Assembly: GCF_026626635.1 (NCBI RefSeq)
Contig: NZ_JAPNKA010000001.1
Location: 11,702,501-11,766,500 of the forward strand
Reading direction: 5' to 3'
From: Archangium lansingense
GTDB lineage: Bacteria > Myxococcota > Myxococcia > Myxococcales > Myxococcaceae
Length of the DNA: 64,000 bases
The translations under genes and the position numbers were made by a program. The notes under the pieces were generated by a model. That model searched no databases. It was not told the DNA's origin and was given only the letters and a program-made list of their open reading frames with translations. Shown here one piece after another: positions 37,253 through 47,800 of the stretch (position 1 is its first letter; each line of letters starts with the position of its first letter).

Positions 37253-38473
37253 ATGCGGGGATGGAAGCTTCTGACGTGGGGCGTGCTGGGAGCCGCCGTG
37301 TTCGCGGGGTGTGCGGCCAGCACGCCGCGAGAGCTGCTGGATGCACGCTATGCCTATCAACAGGCCTCCACCGGGCCGGCGGCCCAGTACAGCCCGGAGG
37401 CCCTGGTCGAGGCGCGCGAGGCCCTCAACGAGGCCAACCGCTCCTTCGAGAGGGAGCGGGACTCGGAGCGCACGCGCACGTTGTCATACGTGGCGTTGCG
37501 CAAGGCGCAAATCGCCGAGTCGCTTGCCCGGGCCATCGTGGCTGAGCAGGAACGGGCGGCGGCGGAGCAACAGCTCGCCATGGCCCAGAGCTCCGACGCC
37601 ATGCGGACGCGGCAGGAGCTGGACAAGGCGCGCGCCGAGCTCGCCGAGGCCCAGCGCCTTCGCGCGGAGGCGGAGCAGCGGCAGGCGCAGCTCCAGCAAC
37701 AGCAGCAACAGGCGGCCGAGCAGCAGCAGCAGGAGGCTGCGCAACTGGCCGAACAGCAGAAGCTGGAGCAGGCTCGACGCGAGGAGCAGGAGCGCCAGGC
37801 CCGGCTCGATGAGGCCCAGGCAAAGATGGACCAGCTCAACGCCCAGCTCGAGCAGGAGCGCCAGGCGCGCCTCCAGGCAGAGCAGCGCGCGGCCCAGGCT
37901 GAAGCCGAGGCTCGTGCCCAAGCTCAGGTGGCCAGTGAGCTGCGCAACATCCGGCAGGTCCAGGTGAAGGAGGAGGCGCGAGGGTTGGTGCTCACGCTCT
38001 CCGGCAGCGTGCTCTTCCGCTCGGGGAGCGCGGACCTGCTGCCGACGGCCAAGCGCAGGCTCGACGAGGTGGCCGCGGCCCTGAACAAGACGCAGAGCCC
38101 GCTCGTCATTGAGGGCCACACCGACAGCCAGGGCCCCACGGAGCTGAACGAGGAGCTCTCCTACGAGCGTGCCGGAGCGGTGCGGGACTACCTCGTGGAG
38201 CGCGGCGTGGACAGCGAGCGCATCCGGGCCGAGGGACGGGGCGAGGAGCAACCCATCGCCTCCAACAAGAACCCCGAGGGCCGCGCGAACAACCGTCGGG
38301 TGGAGATCGTCATCGAGCGTGGTATCGGCGGCGCCGGTGAGCAGCAGCAGGAGCAGGAGCAGGAGGAGCAGCAACAGCCGCAGCAACAGCAACAGGGTGG
38401 TGACACGGGGGGCGCGAACGTGCCCGAGTCCCCGCAGCCGGGACAGATTCCGCAGCCCTCTCCGGGCCCATAG
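37253..38473 (+). CDS. OmpA-family peptidoglycan-binding lipoprotein with N-terminal helical domain and Gln-rich coiled coil
   Basis: 406 residues. The lipoprotein signal ends in VFAGC (about Cys20). A DUF4398-like helical domain (25-100), a long Gln/Glu/Ala coiled coil (105-235) with runs of Gln, and a C-terminal OmpA domain (about 245-360) follow. The OmpA part contains SGSVLFRSGSADLLP, the peptidoglycan-binding core IEGHTDSQG, and NPEGRANNRRVEIV. It ends in a disordered Gln/Glu/Pro tail. It probably tethers the outer membrane to peptidoglycan. It is downstream of the DUF4398 gene, likely the same operon. Confidence 0.9.
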   Translation: MRGWKLLTWGVLGAAVFAGCAASTPRELLDARYAYQQASTGPAAQYSPEALVEAREALNEANRSFERERDSERTRTLSYVALRKAQIAESLARAIVAEQERAAAEQQLAMAQSSDAMRTRQELDKARAELAEAQRLRAEAEQRQAQLQQQQQQAAEQQQQEAAQLAEQQKLEQARREEQERQARLDEAQAKMDQLNAQLEQERQARLQAEQRAAQAEAEARAQAQVASELRNIRQVQVKEEARGLVLTLSGSVLFRSGSADLLPTAKRRLDEVAAALNKTQSPLVIEGHTDSQGPTELNEELSYERAGAVRDYLVERGVDSERIRAEGRGEEQPIASNKNPEGRANNRRVEIVIERGIGGAGEQQQEQEQEEQQQPQQQQQGGDTGGANVPESPQPGQIPQPSPGP

Positions 38474-38488
38474 CCCCAAGGTGAAGGG

Positions 38489-39577
38489 CTAGACCGGCGG
38501 AGGCAGCTCGACCCAGCGGCGCTCCTCATGGGAGCGCCGTGCCGCATCCAGCACGCGCTGATTGCGCCACCCGTCCTCGAAGGTGGCCGCGCCCTCCACG
38601 AGCCTCATGCCCTCCTGCATGGCCCGCACCACCTCCCGGGCGAAGAGCAGGAAGCCGCGGGCCCACTCGTTGTCCGGCAGTCCGGGCGGGAGCGGCGCCA
38701 ACGCGGGCAGCTCCACGGGCTCCCAGACCCGCGAGCCCACCGCCGAGTGCCAGAGCCGATGGCGCTCGATGCGCAGCGCGCCATAGGCGCCGAACACCTC
38801 CACCATGTGCACGGGCTCGCCCGCCTCCATCGACGACAGCTCCACCGTGGCGGTGACATCCGACCCGAAGCGCAGCAACACGGACGCCTCCTCGTCCGCC
38901 GTCACGGGCCGCGCATTCCCACTGCCCGGCTCCACCCGCTCCACCGTGTGAGCCTTCAACGCCCCTAGAACCTCCGAGGGCTCGCGCCAGAGCAGGTGCC
39001 GCAAGGCATCCACCGCGTGCGAGCCGAGGGCGCCCAGCACTCCCCCACCCTGCGCAGCATCGGACCACCAATCCCAGGCCCGCGAGGCAGAGGCACGGTT
39101 GTCACTTCGGTACACCACGCGGGCATGCCGCACGGCCCCGAGCGCGCCCCCCAGGATGAGCGCCCGAGCCCGCTGGCGCGCGGGCAGGAAGCGCAGCTCG
39201 TGGTCGAGCAGCGCAAGCCCTCCCCGTGCACGGGCCTCCAGGAACATGGCCTCGGCCTCGGTGGCATCGAGGGCCGTGGGCTTCTCGCACAGCACCGCCT
39301 TGCCCGCCGCGAGCGCCTCGAGGGCCATCTGCTTGTGCAGGGCGGGCGGCGTGGAGATACACACCAGGTCCACACCCGGGTGAGCCAGCACGTCGCGCCA
39401 GTCATCGGTGGCGTGGGGAATACCGAGCTCACTGGCGACCACGGCAGCCTTCTCCCGGTGCGCGCTGGCGATGCAGAGGACGTCCACGCCCGGACACGCC
39501 CGGAACGCAGGCACCTGGGTCGAGCGGGCGAAACCCGCGCCAATGATGCCGACTCCGATACGCACTTCCCGGCTCAT
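38489..39577 (-). CDS. Gfo/Idh/MocA-family oxidoreductase
   Basis: 362 residues. An N-terminal Rossmann fold (GVGIIGAGFARSTQ, residues 8-21) carries the diagnostic EKPTALDATEAEAM loop (about 98). The C-terminal half is the beta-rich dimerisation and substrate domain. These enzymes reduce or oxidise sugars or cyclitols with NAD(P)H. The substrate is unknown. It is convergent with the OmpA gene and lies 13 nt before the end of the outer-membrane protein gene on the same strand, so the two are probably co-transcribed. Confidence 0.88.
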   Translation of the reverse strand: MSREVRIGVGIIGAGFARSTQVPAFRACPGVDVLCIASAHREKAAVVASELGIPHATDDWRDVLAHPGVDLVCISTPPALHKQMALEALAAGKAVLCEKPTALDATEAEAMFLEARARGGLALLDHELRFLPARQRARALILGGALGAVRHARVVYRSDNRASASRAWDWWSDAAQGGGVLGALGSHAVDALRHLLWREPSEVLGALKAHTVERVEPGSGNARPVTADEEASVLLRFGSDVTATVELSSMEAGEPVHMVEVFGAYGALRIERHRLWHSAVGSRVWEPVELPALAPLPPGLPDNEWARGFLLFAREVVRAMQEGMRLVEGAATFEDGWRNQRVLDAARRSHEERRWVELPPPV

Positions 39578-39590
39578 GCGCGCCCCTGAG

Positions 39591-40439
39591 CTACAGCTTC
39601 TTGGAGAATCCGGTACTGAGTCCGAAAGACATTACCCGGGTATTCACCCCTTCCCTGCCATAGAAGGCAGGGAAGGAGAAGAACGGCAGCACGTCGATCC
39701 AGAAACCATGGACGTTGGTGCTGAAGCCCGCGGTGACACCCAGCGGGAGCGCAAACGTATCACCGACCGTGCCGAGATCTCCGAAGCTTGCACCTGAGCG
39801 CAGCGCCACATGGAAGTGCTCGTTGAGCTGAAGGAGCACGGACACAGGAACCCGGAGCCCTACCCGGGAGGCACGCAACACCCCCACGGGCTGGCCAGAG
39901 GTGCTGATGGGCAGGAAGGCCCCCACGTCGAGCCGGACCCGGCCAGAGCGGAGCAGCACCAAGGCTCCCGTCTCGACGCCGCTGAAGACGACTCCCGTGG
40001 AAGAGAAGAAGGCGCGAGCCGTCACACCCAGCTCGAACGGGCGGGAATCAACCACCTGATACGCAAACCCAAGCTCCGGGTTGCCGTACCGGAAGGACTC
40101 GGACAGCACGAGCGGCGCGAAGGTGGCGTCCACCATCCACCGGTCCGCGAAACCGAACAGCGTGCCGAGGTTCAATGCCAGGAAGTTGCTGGCGTCGGAA
40201 GAGGCGGGCGGGATGTCGAGAAGCACCGCGTACGGCAGGATGATGCGGGACGGCAGCGTGAACCGACGCTGGGTGATGGGCAGGAAGTATGACTCATCCT
40301 CAGACGACTCTTGTCCAGCGGAGGGGGCCGCTGCAGGCGCGCCGCTGGCCTGGGCGAGCGCCCCGGTGGGCAGCAGGACGAGGGCAGCTCCGACGGCGAA
40401 GGCCCCCAGTCTCTTCCGGAGGGACACGGTCTGGCTCAT
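39591..40439 (-). CDS. hypothetical outer-membrane beta-barrel protein
   Basis: 282 residues from the ATG at 40437-40439. Signal peptide (1-29, ending GALA). A short Ala/Ser/Asp-rich head is followed by alternating hydrophobic strands with aromatic girdles (FLALNLGTLFGFADRW, FELGVTARAFFSST, VRLDVGAFLPIS, FHVALRSGASF). This pattern suggests a transmembrane barrel of 12-16 strands. No family recognised. It precedes the Gfo/Idh/MocA gene. The frame is open 24 codons upstream but would place charged residues before the signal. Confidence 0.65.
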   Translation of the reverse strand: MSQTVSLRKRLGAFAVGAALVLLPTGALAQASGAPAAAPSAGQESSEDESYFLPITQRRFTLPSRIILPYAVLLDIPPASSDASNFLALNLGTLFGFADRWMVDATFAPLVLSESFRYGNPELGFAYQVVDSRPFELGVTARAFFSSTGVVFSGVETGALVLLRSGRVRLDVGAFLPISTSGQPVGVLRASRVGLRVPVSVLLQLNEHFHVALRSGASFGDLGTVGDTFALPLGVTAGFSTNVHGFWIDVLPFFSFPAFYGREGVNTRVMSFGLSTGFSKKL

Positions 40440-40469
40440 CCCTCTGGAAGCTGAGGGTTTTCTCCGGAA

Positions 40470-40503
40470 ATGAAAAGACCCCGCCGCCTCGGAGGCAACG
40501 GGG
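40470..40503 (-). terminator. Rho-independent terminator of the BMP-type lipoprotein gene
   Basis: The 11-bp stem CCCCGCCGCCT (40479-40489) pairs with AGGCAACGGGG (40493-40503), with two G-T pairs in the minus-strand RNA and a 3-nt loop. On the minus strand it is followed by TCTTTTCATTT. It lies 25 nt after the stop. Confidence 0.85.
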
Positions 40504-40528
40504 CCTGACACTTCCCGCCCGCTTTGCG

Positions 40529-41716
40529 TTACGGCTTGACCGGAGCGGCCGGCAGCTGCGACGGGCTGGTGGGCACCTGGATCTCACCGGAGACAATCTT
40601 GGCGCGCAGCTCCTCGACCTTCTGGAGGGCCTCCGCCTTGCCCGGGAACTCCACGCGCACGGGAGCGTAGGTGACACCACCCTCCTTGAGGCCCAGCATC
40701 ACGTCACCGCCCTCGAGCTTGCCCTGGGACAGGTCACGCACGGCCTCGTAGACGCCCAGGTCCACGCGCTTGAGCATCGAGGTCAGCACCGCCTCCGGGG
40801 CCAGGTGCGACTGGTCCGAGTCCACGCCGATGACGAACACCGGCTTGTTGGCGGCGCGCGCCTCCTTCACCGCCTGGATGACGCCCAGACCGTCCGAGCC
40901 AGCCGCGTGGTAGATGATGTCCGCGCCCTTGTTCACCAGGTCCTGGCCCACCTGCTTGCCAGCGGACACGTTGTCGAAGCTCCCCGTGTAGTTCACCAGC
41001 ACGGTGGCCTTGGGATTGGTGGCGGCCACGCCCGCGCGGAAGCCCGCCTCGAACTTCTTGATGAGGGGCACCTCAACGCCCCCCACGAAGCCCACCTTGT
41101 TGTTCTTGGAAGCCAGGCCCGCCAGCGCGCCCACCAGGAAGCTGCCCTGCTCCTCGCGGTACATCACCGTGCGCACGTTGGGCAGCGTGTAGGGCTTGCC
41201 GTCAGCAGACACCACCGGGCTGTCGATGAGCAGGAACTTCGCGTCCGGGTTGCGCTTGGCCACCGTCTCCACGGCGTTCTCGAGCATGAAGCCCACGCCG
41301 ATGGCCAGGGACACGCCCTGGTCCACCAGAAGCTGCAGGTTGGGCTCATAGTCCTCGGGCACCTTGCTCTGCAGCACCACCGGGGTGACATTCACCGGGG
41401 TGATGTTGCGCGTGGACAGGTCCTGCTGAAGCGTCTCCTTCAGCTCCTCCGGGGTGGCGTCCTTGTAGCTGCCGCCCTCCATCTTCTTGCCCGCGCCCCA
41501 CAGCTCCAGGCCGCGCAGCGCCGAGTCGTTGAAGGAGTGGTCACCGCGACCTCCCACGTCCGTCACCAGGCCGACCTTCAGCGCCTTCTCCTTCGGAGCG
41601 GCGGAGGTAGGCGCGGGGGTGGCCCCCGGCTTCGTCTCCTCCTGCTTCTTGCAGGCGGACACGAGCACCAGGGCAGACAGCAGGGACAGTCGCAGGAAGG
41701 GACGGAAATTGGCCAT
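40529..41716 (-). CDS. BMP-family ABC substrate-binding lipoprotein
   Basis: 395 residues. The lipoprotein signal ends in LVLVSAC (Cys22). The BMP (basic membrane protein/nucleoside-binding) pattern is clear: VGLVTDVGGRGDHSFND, SFLVGALAGLASK, KVGFVGGVEVPLIKKFEAGF, and GADIIYHAAGSDGLGVIQA. Such proteins capture nucleosides or purines for an ABC importer. No permease genes are adjacent, so the importer is elsewhere or lost. It is transcribed alone with its own terminator. Confidence 0.92.
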   Translation of the reverse strand: MANFRPFLRLSLLSALVLVSACKKQEETKPGATPAPTSAAPKEKALKVGLVTDVGGRGDHSFNDSALRGLELWGAGKKMEGGSYKDATPEELKETLQQDLSTRNITPVNVTPVVLQSKVPEDYEPNLQLLVDQGVSLAIGVGFMLENAVETVAKRNPDAKFLLIDSPVVSADGKPYTLPNVRTVMYREEQGSFLVGALAGLASKNNKVGFVGGVEVPLIKKFEAGFRAGVAATNPKATVLVNYTGSFDNVSAGKQVGQDLVNKGADIIYHAAGSDGLGVIQAVKEARAANKPVFVIGVDSDQSHLAPEAVLTSMLKRVDLGVYEAVRDLSQGKLEGGDVMLGLKEGGVTYAPVRVEFPGKAEALQKVEELRAKIVSGEIQVPTSPSQLPAAPVKP

Positions 41717-41770
41717 GGCGCGGCGCTTAGCAGAGCCGCGCCCTCCCCTTCAAGCCGGGCCCAGGAGGAG

Positions 41771-42700
41771 TCAGGCCAGGAGGGCCGCGCCGATCAGCCC
41801 GCTGTCGTCACCCAGCTCGGCATCGGAGATGAGCAGCCCCTCGCGCGAGGTGGTGGAGGCAAACGCCTGCACCCCCTCCACCAGGCGCCGCCGGATACCC
41901 GGGCAGTGCGTCAGCACGCCGCCGCCCAGAATGAGCCGCGCCGGGTTGAGCACCGTCACCTGGTTGGCCACGGCGATGGCCAGCATGAGGCTGGCCCGCT
42001 CGTAGATTTCACGCGCCTCCGTGTCGCCCGCATCCGCCGCCTGCTCCAGCGTCACCGGCGTCACCCGGGCCGGGTCTCCACCCGTCAGCTCCATCAGCAC
42101 GTGCGAGCGCCCAGTGGCCAACAGCTCGCGCGTCTGCGCAATGAGGTTGTGGCCGCCCGCGTAGGCCTCCAGGCACCCCAGCTCACCGCAGCCGCACCGG
42201 CGCCCGTTGGGCACCACTTTGATGTGACCCAGCTCGCCAGCCACGCCGCCACCGCCGTGCACCAGTCTGCCACCGGCGATGATGGCGCTGCCCACGCCCG
42301 AGCCCACGAACACCGTGTACATGTCGTGCGCCCCACGCCCCGCTCCGGCGTTGAGCTCACCCCATGCGGCGGCCGACAAATCATTCACCACCCGGACGGG
42401 GTAACCCAGCCGCGTGCGGAGCATCTCCCCCAGCGGCACGTTGCGCCAGCCGAGGTTGGGCGCCACCGCCAACACCCCCGACTCTCCGTGGATCTGCCCA
42501 GCCGCGCCCACGCCGCAGCCCTTCACGTCTGTGCCCGCGGCATCCACCGCCGCCTTGGCCGCGTGAGCGATGGACTCCACCACCGCCGATGGGCTGCGCT
42601 CGCCGAGCGCCATCTTGGCGGAGGCAATGATGTGGCCCTGCGCATCCACCACCGCCGCGCGGGCGAACGTGCCGCCCAGGTCAATTCCCAGCGTGGGCAT
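41771..42700 (-). CDS. ROK-family sugar kinase (glucokinase-like)
   Basis: 309 residues from the ATG at 42698-42700 (GGAGG 6 nt before it). The ATP-binding DLGGT (7-11), the ROK zinc and substrate motif GELGHIKVVPNGRRCGCG followed by LGCLEAY, and the C-terminal ARLILGGGV are all present. It phosphorylates a hexose, most likely glucose or a related sugar. It lies 21 nt after the FMN reductase gene in a run of minus-strand metabolic genes. A TTG start 7 codons earlier is possible but has no better site. Confidence 0.9.
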   Translation of the reverse strand: MPTLGIDLGGTFARAAVVDAQGHIIASAKMALGERSPSAVVESIAHAAKAAVDAAGTDVKGCGVGAAGQIHGESGVLAVAPNLGWRNVPLGEMLRTRLGYPVRVVNDLSAAAWGELNAGAGRGAHDMYTVFVGSGVGSAIIAGGRLVHGGGGVAGELGHIKVVPNGRRCGCGELGCLEAYAGGHNLIAQTRELLATGRSHVLMELTGGDPARVTPVTLEQAADAGDTEAREIYERASLMLAIAVANQVTVLNPARLILGGGVLTHCPGIRRRLVEGVQAFASTTSREGLLISDAELGDDSGLIGAALLA

Positions 42701-42721
42701 CCGTGTCCTCCGGTTGGGCAA

Positions 42722-43276
42722 TCAGCCCTTGAGCTTGGAAACGAGAGACGAGACGAGCGCCGCCACTTCCTTGCGCCGAGCCTCGTCCTTGAAGCTCCCG
42801 TCCGTGTTGAAGGCTTCCGCCGCCCGGGGCAGGTGCACCTGGGAGGGCAACACGTGCGCGCCCGTGGAGGACAACACCTGCCGCAGGTGCGGCTGCATGC
42901 GCGCGGTGCCGAAAAAGCCCGGCGAGGCCCCCATCAGCGCCGCCCACTTCTCCGGGAAGAGGCGCTCGGGCCCTCGCGACACCCAGTCCAGGGCGTTCTT
43001 CAGCCCGCCCGGAATGGAGGAGTTGTACTCGGGGCTGGCGATGAGCAGCCCGTTGGCGCGGGCCAGCCGCTCCCTCAGCTCCTTCACCAGCGGGGGCCAG
43101 CCCTTGACCTCCACATCCTGGTCATAGATGGGCAGCTGCGCGAGCACCTGCGGGTCCACGACATCGACCTCGGCGCCCTGCGCTCGGGCTTCCGCCACGG
43201 CGAGGTCCAGCAGCTTCTTGTTGAACCCCCCCGCGCGCACGCTGCCGCACAGGGCCAGGATGTGAGGAGTTCCCAT
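42722..43276 (-). CDS. NADPH-dependent FMN reductase
   Basis: 184 residues, a flavodoxin-like fold. The N-terminal phosphate loop LCGSVRAGGFNKKL binds FMN, and ASPEYNSSIPGGLKNALDW is the conserved flavin and substrate loop of this family. Members reduce FMN, quinones or chromate with NAD(P)H. It starts 18 nt after the stop of the phosphomannomutase gene, so the three genes from 44665 to 41771 are probably one operon. Confidence 0.92.
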   Translation of the reverse strand: MGTPHILALCGSVRAGGFNKKLLDLAVAEARAQGAEVDVVDPQVLAQLPIYDQDVEVKGWPPLVKELRERLARANGLLIASPEYNSSIPGGLKNALDWVSRGPERLFPEKWAALMGASPGFFGTARMQPHLRQVLSSTGAHVLPSQVHLPRAAEAFNTDGSFKDEARRKEVAALVSSLVSKLKG

Positions 43277-43294
43277 TGAGGCCCCTTCTCTAGC

Positions 43295-44665
43295 TCAGCC
43301 GCCAACCTCGCGCTTCATCTTCTCCACCGTGCCCTCGATGAGCTGGCGGATCTCCTCCAGCCGCTCGGCTGTCTTCGCCTCGAAGCGCAACACGAGGATG
43401 GGCTGGGTGTTGGAGGCGCGGATGAGGCCCCACCCGTCCGGGAAGGTCACCCGCACTCCGTCCACGTCCACCAGCGAGTGGCCCGCCTTGCGCAGCGTCT
43501 CGGTGGCGCGCTTGACGAGCTCGAACTTCTTCTCCTCCACCGTGTCCACGCGCAGCTCGGGCGAGGCGAACGTCTTGGGCACGTCCGCGAGCAGCTCGGA
43601 CAGCTTCGCCTTCTCGTGCGTGAGAATCTCCAGCAGGCGCGCCGAGGAGTAGATGGCGTCGTCGAAGCCGAAGTAGCGGTTCTTGAAGAAGATGTGGCCG
43701 CTCATCTCGCCGGCCAGCTCCGCCTGCTCCTCCTTCATCTTCGCCTTGATGAGCGAGTGGCCCGCCTTCCACATCACCGGCTTGCCGCCGTGCTTCGCGA
43801 TGTCGTCGTACAGGGTGTAGGAGCACTTCACCTCGCCGACGATGGCCGCGCCCGGGCTCTCCTTCAACACGTAGCGGCTGAAGAGGATCATGATCTGATC
43901 GCCCCAGAGGATGTTGCCCTGGTCATCCACCACGCCGATGCGGTCGCTGTCGCCGTCATAGGCGATGCCCACCTCGGCCTTCTCGCGCTTCACCGCCGCG
44001 ATGAGGTCCTGCATGTTCTCCACCACCGTGGGGTCCGGGTGGTGGTTGGGGAAGGTGGCGTCCATGTCGCAGAAGAGCGGCACCACCTCGAAGCCCATGC
44101 TCTCGAAGAGCGGCACGCCCACCGCGCCGCCGGTGCCGTTGCCCGCGTCGATGACGATCTTCATCCCCTTGCGGCCCACCTTCACCGTCTGACGGACGAA
44201 GTGGTAGTAGGGCGTGTGGATGTCGAACGGGCTGACGGTGCCCGGCGTGGCGGCCGTCTCGAAGTCGCGCGCCTCGATGAGCTTGCGCAGCGCCTGAATC
44301 TCCGGGCCGTGGAAGGTCGTCTTGCCCGCGCCAATCTTGAAGCCGTTGTACTCGGGCGGGTTGTGGCTGCCGGTAATCATCGCCAGGCCATCCACCGGCA
44401 GGGTGTTGGCGGCGAAGTAGGTCAACGGGGTGGGCACCACGCCCACGTCGAGCACGTTCAACCCGGTAGAGGTGAGACCACGGCAGAGGGCGTCGCGGAA
44501 GCGCGTGGAGGACTCGCGGCAGTCGCGGCCGACCACGATGGAGCGTCCACCCTTGCGCCGCACCACGGTGCCGAGTCCCTTGCCCAGCAGTTCCACCACC
44601 TCGACGGTGAGGTCCTTATCCACCAGGCCACGGATGTCGTACTCGCGGAAGATATGCGCGTTCAT
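43295..44665 (-). CDS. phosphomannomutase/phosphoglucomutase
   Basis: 456 residues from the ATG at 44663-44665 (AGGAAAC before it). The alpha-D-phosphohexomutase layout is complete: the phosphoserine loop MITGSHNPPEYNGFK (Ser near 95), the magnesium loop YDGDSDRIGVVD, the sugar loop GEMSGHIFF, and the C-terminal phosphate loop IRASNTQPILVLRFE. It converts mannose-6-phosphate or glucose-6-phosphate to the 1-phosphate. With manC at 60104 it would supply GDP-mannose for surface polysaccharide, which is inference. A GTGTATACAG box lies about 48-57 nt upstream and could hold a -10. Confidence 0.94.
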   Translation of the reverse strand: MNAHIFREYDIRGLVDKDLTVEVVELLGKGLGTVVRRKGGRSIVVGRDCRESSTRFRDALCRGLTSTGLNVLDVGVVPTPLTYFAANTLPVDGLAMITGSHNPPEYNGFKIGAGKTTFHGPEIQALRKLIEARDFETAATPGTVSPFDIHTPYYHFVRQTVKVGRKGMKIVIDAGNGTGGAVGVPLFESMGFEVVPLFCDMDATFPNHHPDPTVVENMQDLIAAVKREKAEVGIAYDGDSDRIGVVDDQGNILWGDQIMILFSRYVLKESPGAAIVGEVKCSYTLYDDIAKHGGKPVMWKAGHSLIKAKMKEEQAELAGEMSGHIFFKNRYFGFDDAIYSSARLLEILTHEKAKLSELLADVPKTFASPELRVDTVEEKKFELVKRATETLRKAGHSLVDVDGVRVTFPDGWGLIRASNTQPILVLRFEAKTAERLEEIRQLIEGTVEKMKREVGG

Positions 44666-44886
44666 GAGGCTGTTTCCTGAAGCCCTCGAAGGGGGGCTGA
44701 GTCGAAGGCGGCGCACTGTATACACAAGCCCGGGGCGGGGGGGTACCGAAGCGGAGTCCCGTCAACCGTTGGAAATCACGCTGTCGGGTACACAGGCAGT
44801 GTAACCTCCCGTGACTCCTGGTAGACCGGGCACGAGAGGCCCGGCCCGCCAGGCGGAAGCTCCTTCTGGAGCGGTGCGCCGTCCCC

Positions 44887-47800
44887 CTACGCGACCTGAG
44901 TGTCAGCCTTCGAAGCGGGAAGCCTGAAGGTCGCAGTGGCACCCAGTCCCGGCCCCGCACTCTCCAGCGTCAGCTTCCCACCCATCAACTGTGCCGCGAG
45001 CGCACTGGAGTGCAGGCCGATGCCATGGCCTTCCTTGCGAGTGGTGAAGCCCTGGGTGAAGAGCCGCCCTTGCACCTCGGGCTCGATGCCCCTGCCATTG
45101 TCCACGACCTGGAAGTGGATCCACTCCCCCTCCACATACAGCCGGAGCAGGAGCCGACGCAGCCCTGGGATGACCGGCTCCAAGGCCTGCCGGGCATTGC
45201 TGATGAGGTTGAGGAGGATCTGCAGCAGCCGGTGCCTGTCCACCTTCATCCTGGGCAGCGGCTCCAGCTTCTTCGTCACCTGTACGCTCCATTGCAGCAA
45301 AGCACCGGCCTGCAGCCGCAGGGCTTCTTCCAGCACCTCGGCCAGGTCGCACTCCTCCACCAGCAGCGTGGACTTCGCGTAGGCCTGCTGCATCTGGATG
45401 ATGGTGCGGACCCGATCGACATTCTTGGAGAGGTCCTCCATGCCTTGCTGCAGGGAGACCCGCTCCTGCGCCAGCTCACTTGCGAGGCCGGAGAGGTAGG
45501 CGAAGAGCTGGCTGCCGCGGGGGTCTTTCGTGAGGAAGCCCGCGAGGTCGTCGCGGTGCTCCGCCAGGAGGTTGACCACCTGCTCGACACGGCCCATGCG
45601 CGAGGCAGCCACTGTGCGGCGCAGCTCATCGCTGTCCACCACAAGGCTGGTCAGGGCGTTGCCCACGTCATGCAACACGCTGGAGGCCACCTCGGCCTTG
45701 CCCACCATGCGCGCCGTGTCCACCAGGTTCGCCTGGGCCTGCCTCAGCTCGCGCGTCCGCTCCTCTACACGAGACTCCAGCTCCTCGTTGGCCTGCCGCA
45801 GAGCGCTCTCGGTCAGCCGCACCTCGGAGTAGAGCCTCGCGTTCTCCATGGAGATGGCCGCCTGGGAGGCCAGGTGCTGCAACAGGATGATGCGACCGGA
45901 GTTGAAGGCCTCCGAGGTGAGGGAGTTCTCCAGGTACAACACGCCGTAGAACTCCTCCTTGCGCATCAATGGCAGACACAGCACGGAGCCAGCCTGGCGG
46001 GCGGCACCGGCCGAGCCGGAAGAGAAGGCGTGAGGCCTGGAGGTATCGTCGATGAGCACGTGCTCGCCGGTGCGCCGCACATAGGCAATCAGCGCTCCCG
46101 GCGGCTGCCAGGCGGAGTGCCCCGGAGAGACCACCCGCACCTCATCCTCGGCGGACTCCACCAGCGCCGCCACCGTCAGCGTCTCTCCCTGCAACAGCAG
46201 GAGAGCGCCCCGCTGGGCCCCCGCGTTCTCCATGGCCACCCGCATGAGGGTGCCCACCAGCCGCTCCAGGTCCATCTCGCTGGAGATGGCCTGCTGCGCC
46301 TTGACGAGGCTGAGCGCGTCCAACAGCTTGGAGCCCGTGTCGTAGCTGGTGGTGCCCTGGCCACTCAGCACCATGTGGGAGATATTCGGCCACTGCTCCT
46401 CCAGGTGCCGGACCTTTCCCTCAGCGCCCCACTGGAGATAGGCCTCGCGCGCCTGGCGGGCATAGGCCAGGGCGATGAGGGGTACCCCCTGCTCCTTCCA
46501 GAAGCGCGCGGCCAGCTCGCTCGCCACCGCGACATTCTGGATGAGGCCCAGCTCACGCGCGGTCTCGATGGCCTCCTCATACCCGCGGATGGCTGCCTCG
46601 AGTCTGCCGTGCAGCCGGTGCAGCTCCGCCGCCACCATCCTCTCGGCCGCGCGAAACGTCTCCGGACAGCTCGTGGCCCACTCCTCCAACTGCCGCCGGT
46701 GCTGCTGGATGTCCTTGAGGTACTGCTCCCGCAGAGACTCCGTGGCCTCCCGGCAGCACGCCGCCAGGACCAGGGCCCTGTAGAGATGGTGCTCCAGCAG
46801 CTGGATACGACCGCTCACGGCCCAGAGCAGCCCCTGTGCCTTGTCCGCCGCCTGGCGCGCCTCCTCGTAAGCGCTGCTCATGAAGCGGGACCGGGTCTTG
46901 ATGACGGCATACGAGCACTTCAACGGGGCCATGGCGCTGTTCAAAAGGCCCTCGAGCTCCTCCTCGCTGAAGCCCTCGCCGTTCAGGGAGCCGAACGACA
47001 CGGTGAGCCCCCGCATCTGCCGCGCGAAGGCCCGCAGGAGCCCGGTGATATTCCCCGCGTCCCGAAAGCCAGCCTTGAGCGCGAACCCGGCATACGTGAC
47101 GGCCTCGCGCTCTACCTCGGCCAGCTCAGCGCCCATGCAGAGCTGAAGCCAGACGATGAAGATGCAGCAGTAGCCGGCGATCTGCAGGTCCCCCGACAGG
47201 AGCGCTTGATGAAAGGCCTTCTGGTAAAGCTCCTTCGCCTCGGGCAGGGGCCGCACCCAGAGACTCACATGCCCCTGGGTGAAGAGGACCCGGGCCCGGT
47301 AGGCGGAGATGTCATTGCGCTCGACGAACTCCATCGCCAGCTTGCCGAAGGCGTGTCCCCGGTGGGGGTTCTTGAAGAGGCAGCTCGTCACAAACCCATA
47401 CCAGACATAGGCGGACGCGGACTCGTGGGTGCTTCCATAGCGCAGGGTCAGCGACACCATGTGGCACAGGTGCAACGCCAGGAGCGTCTCGCTGGTGAAG
47501 AAGGCCGGCGCGAACAGGGCCCCGAGCAGCCCCATGATCGTCTTCTTCTCCGGGTCCGTCATGGAGGGCAGCTCGACGAGGCTCTCGATGGGACGATTGC
47601 CCAGGAGTGACTCCAGCTCCTTGTTGGCGGCGGTGACCTCGTCCCAGGTGGGCCTGGCGGGGATGTGCACACCGAAGCGCGCCAGACATTCCAACAGGCA
47701 GGCGGCGGCGGCCTGGGGCTGGTTGGCGGTGAGGTAGATGCTGCTCTGGAGCCGGTAGGCCGCCGCCAACTCCTGGTGTGACAGCTCTCGGGCGAGCAGC

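Noticed and set aside
40289..43279. A 996-codon plus-strand frame over the BMP and ROK genes
   Set aside because: Antisense to three genes with clear families; composition is His/Arg/Gln-rich, typical of a shadow frame.
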